Below are positions 6,320 through 10,205 of a stretch of DNA of 10,205 nucleotides, piece after piece. Position 1 is the first letter of the stretch. Each line of letters starts with the position of its first letter. Below the pieces are notes generated by a model. That model was not told the DNA's origin. It was given only the letters and a program-made list of their open reading frames with translations, and did no database searches. Position numbers and translations under genes: made by a program. This stretch comes from Alphaproteobacteria bacterium (GTDB lineage: Bacteria > Pseudomonadota > Alphaproteobacteria > Rhizobiales > Aestuariivirgaceae), in assembly GCA_026400595.1 (NCBI GenBank), contig JAPLOT010000506.1:1-10205 (forward strand), read 5' to 3'.

Positions 6320-7251
6320 CCGCCGTCTTCCTCAGCCTGCTGCCGGTCTTCATCGTCATCCTGATCGGCTGGGCACTACGCCGCTTCAGCGTGCTGCTCG
6401 ACGATCATTGGCAGGCACTGGACCGGCTCTGCTACTTCGTCCTGTTTCCTGCGATCATCTTCAAGGAGATTGCGGGCGCCGACTTCAGCAACGTCCCGGT
6501 CCTGGGAATGGCGCTCAGCATGGTCTTGGCGCTCGCGGCGATGTTCGTCGCGCTGCTGATCCTGAACCGACCGCTGATGCGGGTGTTGTCGATCGACGGG
6601 CCGCAGTTCACCAGCCTGTTCCAGGGGGCGACCCGCTGGCACACCTTCGTGGCCTTCGCCATCATCCCGTTGATCTTCGGTGCCGATGCCCTGTCGCTCG
6701 GCGCCGTGAGCGCAGCGACGATGACGCCGCTGCTCAATATCGTCTGCGTTGTCGTCATGGCCCGCTTCGCCCATACACATCGGCCGAGTGCAGGAACGCT
6801 CGCGCTTTCCATCATCCGCAATCCATTTGTATTCTCATCACTTGGTGGAGTCGCCTGGCAGGTCCTTGACCTGCCGGTGCATGAGATGGGCATTCAAGTG
6901 CTCGACATGATCGGCCGCGGCGCGCTGGGGCTCGCGCTGCTGACCGTCGGCGCCGGCCTCCGCTTTGGCGAAGCAATCACCAGCTGGCTGCCGATCGCCG
7001 CCGCATCCATCCTCAAGCTGCTGGTCTTGCCGGTTGTCATGGCTGCGATGCTGCACCTCTTCGGCGTGACCGGCGAGGCCTATGCCGTGGCGCTGATCTG
7101 CGCCGCTGTGCCCACGGGCTCAGGAGCCTATGTCCTGGCCCGGCAGATGGGCGGTGATGCCCCCATGGTGGCCAATATCCTGACCGTGCAGGTGATCTTT
7201 GCCGCCGTCACGATTCCGCTGGTTCTGACCCTGCTGGGCGCAATCCCCTGA
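6316..7251 (+). CDS. AEC-family transporter, second copy (paralogue)
   Basis: This second AEC-family membrane carrier has exactly the same length (311 residues) as the one before it. SLFQGATRW (100-108), RNPF (168-171), VGAGL (211-215), ILKL (232-235), AVPT (264-267) and AYVLARQMGGD (271-281) stand at identical residue numbers. This argues for a tandem duplication followed by long divergence. Differences cluster in the middle helices (for example 151-200) and at 221-260, which could reflect a different substrate or a heteromeric pair. The start at 6316 overlaps the previous stop by 4 bp, with GGAG 8 nt upstream. A much longer reading in this frame starts at 5476, but its first 280 codons lie out of frame inside the first AEC gene and are not membrane-like, so it is rejected. 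A glutamine synthetase-like gene follows after 70 bp. Confidence 0.9.
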   Translation: MTAVFLSLLPVFIVILIGWALRRFSVLLDDHWQALDRLCYFVLFPAIIFKEIAGADFSNVPVLGMALSMVLALAAMFVALLILNRPLMRVLSIDGPQFTSLFQGATRWHTFVAFAIIPLIFGADALSLGAVSAATMTPLLNIVCVVVMARFAHTHRPSAGTLALSIIRNPFVFSSLGGVAWQVLDLPVHEMGIQVLDMIGRGALGLALLTVGAGLRFGEAITSWLPIAAASILKLLVLPVVMAAMLHLFGVTGEAYAVALICAAVPTGSGAYVLARQMGGDAPMVANILTVQVIFAAVTIPLVLTLLGAIP

Positions 7252-7301
7252 TTGCGGCTGTTTTGCTCCTTGGCTCGAAGATTGCTAAGGAAAACCCGCA
7301 A
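7252..7301 (+). promoter_or_regulatory. Extended leader hairpin before the glutamine synthetase-like gene
   Basis: Starting one base after the second AEC stop, the 50 bases can fold into one long interrupted hairpin. TTGCGG (7252-7257) pairs with CCGCAA (7296-7301). TTTT (7261-7264) pairs with AAAA (7291-7294). CCTTGGC (7268-7274) pairs with GCTAAGG (7284-7290) through one G-U pair, leaving a 9-base loop. Small bulges separate the three stems. No T-run follows, so it is not a simple terminator. The ribosome binding site GGGGAG (7305-7310) begins just after the base of the hairpin. It could control translation or protect a processed mRNA end; the function is unproven. Confidence 0.4.
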
Positions 7302-7321
7302 CCTGGGGAGAGCAACCGATC

Positions 7322-8665
7322 TTGGACAAGATACTGGCCTGGCTGGAAAGCCGCACCGACATCAAGAGCCTGCGCGCGGCCGTGTGCGACCTGAACGGCG
7401 TCATGCGTGGCAAGCGCATTCCGCTGGAGCAGGCGGAGAAGGTCCTGGGTGGCGGGTTGCGCATGCCATTGTCGGTGGTCGGCGTCGATATCTGGGGCGA
7501 GGATATCGTCAAGAGCCCGCTTGTCTTTGCCACCGGCGATGCGGACGGGACCTGCGAGTCGACCGGACGCGGCATCCTGCCGGTGGACTGGACCGCAGAA
7601 CCTTCGGGCCTGATCCCTCTCTGGCTGCGCGAGGAGAGCGGAGTGCCTTTCGGCGGTGACCCACGCCGGGCGCTCGCCGCGCTCGTGGACCGCTTCAAGG
7701 CACATGGCCTCACCCCCGTGATGGCCATGGAACTGGAGTTTTATCTCTATGATCCGACCAATGCCCGCCCCATAGCTCCAGTGTCACCGGTAACCGGCAA
7801 GCGCCTCGATGCCGATGGCGTTCTGTCGATCGACGAACTCGATGACTTCGGAAGCTTCTTCGAGGAGGTCTATGCCGCTTGTGCAGCCCAGGGCGTGCCC
7901 GCCGACTCCGCCATTGCCGAGAACGGCATCGGACAGTTCGAGATCAACCTGATGCATGTCGATGATCCGTTGCGCGCCGCCGACGACGCGGTGCTGTTCA
8001 AGCGGATCGTGCGCGGCCTGGCGCGCAAGCATGGTTTCGCCGCCTCCTTCATGGCGAAGCCCTATGGCGAGCGTTCCGGCAGCGGCCTGCATGTTCACTT
8101 CTCGCTTCTCGACAGCAAGGGCAAGAACGTCTTCGATGACGGCAGCAATGACGGAAGCATCACCATGCGCCATGCTGTGGGCGGGCTGATTCAGTCCATG
8201 CCCGAGACCACACTGCTCTACGCGCCGCACTTCAACTCCTACCGCAGACTCCGGCCAGGGACTCATGCTCCCTCAGCGGCTGCCTGGGGCTACGAGAACC
8301 GCACCGTTGCGATCCGCATTCCGGGCGGATCGTCCAAGGCGCGCCGCATCGAGCACCGCGTTGCCGGGGCCGATGCCAATCCCTATCTCGTCCTGGCGGG
8401 CATTCTGGCCGGCGCGCTTCATGGCATAGAGGGCGAGGTCACACCGCCCGATCCGGTGACCGGCGATGCCTATGAACTCAAGCTCAAGTCGCTGCCGCCC
8501 GACTGGGCTTCGGCCATCGACGCCTTTGCGGCCGGGTCCATCGTTGAAAGGACGCTGCCGCTCATGCTGCGCGACATGCTGGTGGCCTGCAAACGCCAGG
8601 AAATGGCGACCTTTGCGCTGCAGGTGACGGATTTCGAATACGAGACCTACCTGGATGCCGTCTGA
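7322..8665 (+). CDS. Glutamine synthetase-fold gamma-glutamyl ligase (PuuA-like)
   Basis: This 447-residue cytoplasmic ligase of the glutamine synthetase family joins glutamate to ammonia or an amine using ATP. The N-terminal beta-grasp part contains VCDLNGVMRGKRIP (21-34). The catalytic domain has AMELEFYLYD (135-144; Glu137, Glu139), AENGIGQFEINL (199-210; Glu200, Glu207), GSGLHVHFSL (253-262; His257), NSYRRLRPG (305-313), VAIRIPGG (329-336) and RRIEHRVAGADANPYL (341-356). The Tyr-containing adenylylation loop of true GlnA is missing; at that place is LKSLPPDWASAID. I therefore favour a gamma-glutamylpolyamine or similar amine ligase over assimilatory GlnA, but the amine is unknown and no puuBCD-like partner is in the window. 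The start is TTG: an in-frame TAA lies 12 codons upstream, there is no other start before Val21/Met28, and GGGGAG lies 11 nt away. The gene ends with tandem stops TGA TAA. Confidence 0.87.
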   Translation: MDKILAWLESRTDIKSLRAAVCDLNGVMRGKRIPLEQAEKVLGGGLRMPLSVVGVDIWGEDIVKSPLVFATGDADGTCESTGRGILPVDWTAEPSGLIPLWLREESGVPFGGDPRRALAALVDRFKAHGLTPVMAMELEFYLYDPTNARPIAPVSPVTGKRLDADGVLSIDELDDFGSFFEEVYAACAAQGVPADSAIAENGIGQFEINLMHVDDPLRAADDAVLFKRIVRGLARKHGFAASFMAKPYGERSGSGLHVHFSLLDSKGKNVFDDGSNDGSITMRHAVGGLIQSMPETTLLYAPHFNSYRRLRPGTHAPSAAAWGYENRTVAIRIPGGSSKARRIEHRVAGADANPYLVLAGILAGALHGIEGEVTPPDPVTGDAYELKLKSLPPDWASAIDAFAAGSIVERTLPLMLRDMLVACKRQEMATFALQVTDFEYETYLDAV

Positions 8666-8681
8666 TAAGCATGTTTCCACA

Positions 8682-8720
8682 TCCGCAACTTGAGGCTTGC
8701 GGAGACGGGGATTCACCCGT
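8682..8720 (+). promoter_or_regulatory. Two adjacent small hairpins in the pyrB leader
   Basis: Between the ligase stop and the pyrB start are two neighbouring inverted repeats. TCCGCAA (8682-8688) pairs with TTGCGGA (8697-8703) around an 8-base loop. ACGGG (8705-8709) pairs with CCCGT (8716-8720) around a 6-base loop. No T-run follows, so they are not a classical terminator. A weak promoter-like pair, TTGCGG (8697-8702), 17 bases, TACACA (8720-8725), overlaps them and would start transcription very close to the pyrB ATG. Whether the stretch is a promoter, an RNA element or chance cannot be decided by eye. Confidence 0.28.
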
Positions 8721-8735
8721 ACACACCCGGCTTTA

Positions 8736-9695
8736 ATGACCCGCGATCACCGCAAGCCGCTCCTCAAGAGCCCGCATTTGCTGGCGATCGACGATGTTTC
8801 CGCGATGGAAGCTCTGGCCCTGCTCGACCTCGCCGAAACCTATGTCGAGGTGAGCCGTCAAATCGACAAGCGCCATGCCGTGCTGCAGGGACGGACGCAG
8901 GTCAATCTCTTCTTCGAAGCGTCAACCCGGACTCAGAGTTCTTTCGAGATCGCCGGCAAGCGGTTGGGCGCCGATGTCATGAACATGGCGGTTGCCACCT
9001 CTGCCGTTTCCAAAGGCGAAACCCTGCTCGACACGGCAATGACCATCAACGCCATGCACCCGGATTTCCTGGTGGTGCGGCACCCGTCATCCGGTGCCGT
9101 GGAGCTGCTGGCCCAGAAGGTCTCCTGTGCCGTCATCAACGCCGGTGATGGCCAGCATGAACATCCGACCCAGGCCCTTTTGGACGCCCTCACCATCCGT
9201 CGCCGGATGGGCCGATTGGAGGGAGTTGTGGTGGCGATCTGCGGCGATGTCCTGCACTCGCGGGTGGCGCGGTCCAACATCCATCTTCTGAACAAGCTGG
9301 GTGCGCAGGTTCGGGTGGTGGCGCCGTCCACCCTGCTCCCGTCCGGGATCGCGCGATTTGGTGTCGAGATCCATCGAAACATGACCGATGGCCTGGCCGG
9401 CGCGGACGTCGTGATGATGCTGCGCCTGCAGCTGGAACGGATGTCCGGTGCCTTTGTGCCCTCGCAGCGGGAATACTACCGTTTCTTCGGGCTCAGCGAG
9501 GATAAGCTCAAATATGCCAAGCCCGGGGCGCTGGTGATGCATCCCGGCCCGATGAACCGCGGGATCGAGATCGACTCGAACGTTGCGGACGGCGTGCAGT
9601 CGGTGATCCGCGAGCAGGTCGAGATGGGCGTGGCCGTTCGCATGGCCGTGCTCGATGCGCTGTCGCGCAACATGCCTTCCGGAGGCAACGCATGA
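8736..9695 (+). CDS. pyrB: Aspartate carbamoyltransferase catalytic chain
   Basis: PyrB condenses carbamoyl phosphate with aspartate to N-carbamoyl-aspartate, the first committed step of pyrimidine synthesis. The 319-residue protein carries FFEASTRTQSSFE (59-71, with the carbamoyl-phosphate motif Ser63-Thr-Arg-Thr66), SKGET (92-96, Lys93), HEHPTQALLDAL (141-152), HSRVARSN (174-181), MMLRLQ (227-232, Arg230) and MHPGPMNRG (268-276). All known catalytic motifs are present. The ATG at 8736 was chosen over a TTG 39 bases upstream, because the extra 13 residues are Arg-rich and unlike the family and the TTG lies inside a hairpin stem. No clear Shine-Dalgarno precedes the ATG. The stop overlaps the dihydroorotase-like gene by 4 bp. 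No pyrI regulatory gene is seen, so this is probably the class in which PyrB pairs with a DHOase-like protein. Confidence 0.96.
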   Translation: MTRDHRKPLLKSPHLLAIDDVSAMEALALLDLAETYVEVSRQIDKRHAVLQGRTQVNLFFEASTRTQSSFEIAGKRLGADVMNMAVATSAVSKGETLLDTAMTINAMHPDFLVVRHPSSGAVELLAQKVSCAVINAGDGQHEHPTQALLDALTIRRRMGRLEGVVVAICGDVLHSRVARSNIHLLNKLGAQVRVVAPSTLLPSGIARFGVEIHRNMTDGLAGADVVMMLRLQLERMSGAFVPSQREYYRFFGLSEDKLKYAKPGALVMHPGPMNRGIEIDSNVADGVQSVIREQVEMGVAVRMAVLDALSRNMPSGGNA

Positions 9696-10205
9696 TGGCG
9701 CCCGCCGCCAGATCCGCAGCCACCCGAAGGGCCTATCTCAATGCCGAGATCGTGGCGCCGGCCCAGGGCTTGAAGGGCAAGGGGGGCGTCCTGATCGAGG
9801 ATGGCTGGATCCTCGCGGCCGGCCCCAAGGTCACGCGCGAGACCGTTGGTTCTGGAACGGCGCTGGTCGATTGCACCGGCTTGACCCTCATCCCTGGCCT
9901 GATCGACATGCGCGTGTTTACCGGTGAACCCGGAACCGAGTATCGCGAAACACTTGCCAGCGCATCGGAGGCGGCGGCGGCCGGCGGCGTTACCACGATG
10001 ATCGTGATGCCCAATACGCAGCCGATCGTCGATGATGCCGCAATCGTCGATTTCATCCTGCGGCGCGCCCGCGACACCGCCCTGGTCCGTGTGGCCCCAA
10101 TGGCGGCCATCACCAAGGGTCTGGGTGGCGAGTTGATGACGGAAATCGGAGCGCTGAAGGAGGCAGGCGCCGTGGCAGTAACGGACGGACTGAAGTCAGT
10201 TGCCA
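9692..10205 (+). CDS. Dihydroorotase homologue lacking the HxH metal motif (PyrC'/PyrX-like), 5' part
   Basis: This is the first 171 codons of a dihydroorotase-family protein; the gene runs off the right edge. After a short leader the fold begins with AYLNAEIVAPAQGL (14-27). At LIPGLIDMRVFTGEPG (66-81), active enzymes have PGLIDxHxHxREPG; here the two metal-binding histidines are replaced by Arg74 and Phe76, and the following Arg by Gly78. YRETLASASEAAAAGGVTT (84-102) and VMPNTQP (105-111) still fit the family. The missing HxH points to a non-catalytic chain that supports PyrB, as described for the PyrC' of Pseudomonas. The databases usually call such genes pyrC. The start is the first ATG of ATGATG: it has GGAGG 6 nt upstream (9681-9685) and overlaps the pyrB stop by 4 bp. 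A catalytic DHOase would then be encoded elsewhere; that is inference. Confidence 0.88.
   Translation, partial: MMAPAARSAATRRAYLNAEIVAPAQGLKGKGGVLIEDGWILAAGPKVTRETVGSGTALVDCTGLTLIPGLIDMRVFTGEPGTEYRETLASASEAAAAGGVTTMIVMPNTQPIVDDAAIVDFILRRARDTALVRVAPMAAITKGLGGELMTEIGALKEAGAVAVTDGLKSVA

Noticed and set aside
1..10205. tRNA genes, CRISPR arrays, insertion sequences, toxin-antitoxin or phage-defence genes
   Set aside because: No cloverleaf-like segment, regular repeats, transposase or defence motif was seen; the gaps between genes are all under 150 bases.

Overview
The window looks like a piece of chromosome from a GC-rich alphaproteobacterium, most likely of the Hyphomicrobiales (Rhizobiales) type. 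The GatA, GatC and PyrB sequences have an alphaproteobacterial character. gatCA stands without gatB next to it, and a dihydroorotase homologue that has lost its metal-binding HxH overlaps the end of pyrB. This placement comes from remembered family features, not from a database search. No tRNA, rRNA, CRISPR array, insertion sequence or phage gene is visible.

Layout. (1) Positions 1-761, minus strand: the N-terminal 88 codons of a PrtD-type type I secretion ABC transporter (GTG start), preceded by a 139-residue four-helix membrane protein of unknown role. (2) Positions 762-906: a divergent intergenic region. (3) Positions 907-1569, plus strand: a 1-Cys peroxiredoxin of the Prx6 class, closed by a strong intrinsic terminator at 1600-1628. 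(4) Positions 4829 down to 1631, minus strand: a tight four-gene unit, UPF0173/UlaG-like metal-dependent hydrolase, GNAT acetyltransferase, gatC, gatA. GatCA (with a GatB encoded elsewhere) makes Gln-tRNA(Gln) and/or Asn-tRNA(Asn) by transamidation. (5) Positions 4923-10205, plus strand: ruvX (pre-16S rRNA nuclease), two tandem AEC-family transporters, a glutamine synthetase-fold ligase, pyrB, and a catalytically dead-looking dihydroorotase homologue that runs off the window.

Working together. Five gene junctions use a 4-bp ATGA stop/start overlap (hydrolase/GNAT, gatC/gatA, ruvX/AEC1, AEC1/AEC2, pyrB/pyrC-like), so translation is probably coupled within each run. pyrB and the pyrC-like gene form the usual ATCase catalytic chain plus non-catalytic DHOase partner of pyrimidine synthesis. 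The least ordinary part is the block between ruvX and pyrB: two gap-free paralogous AEC carriers, then a GS-like gamma-glutamyl ligase behind an extended leader hairpin. It looks like a small transport-plus-ligation module set between housekeeping genes. The ruvX promoter appears to direct a leaderless mRNA.

Most of the window is ordinary housekeeping DNA. No wholly new system is evident. The AEC-AEC-GS module, its two structured flanks and the HxH-less DHOase are the parts most worth checking.
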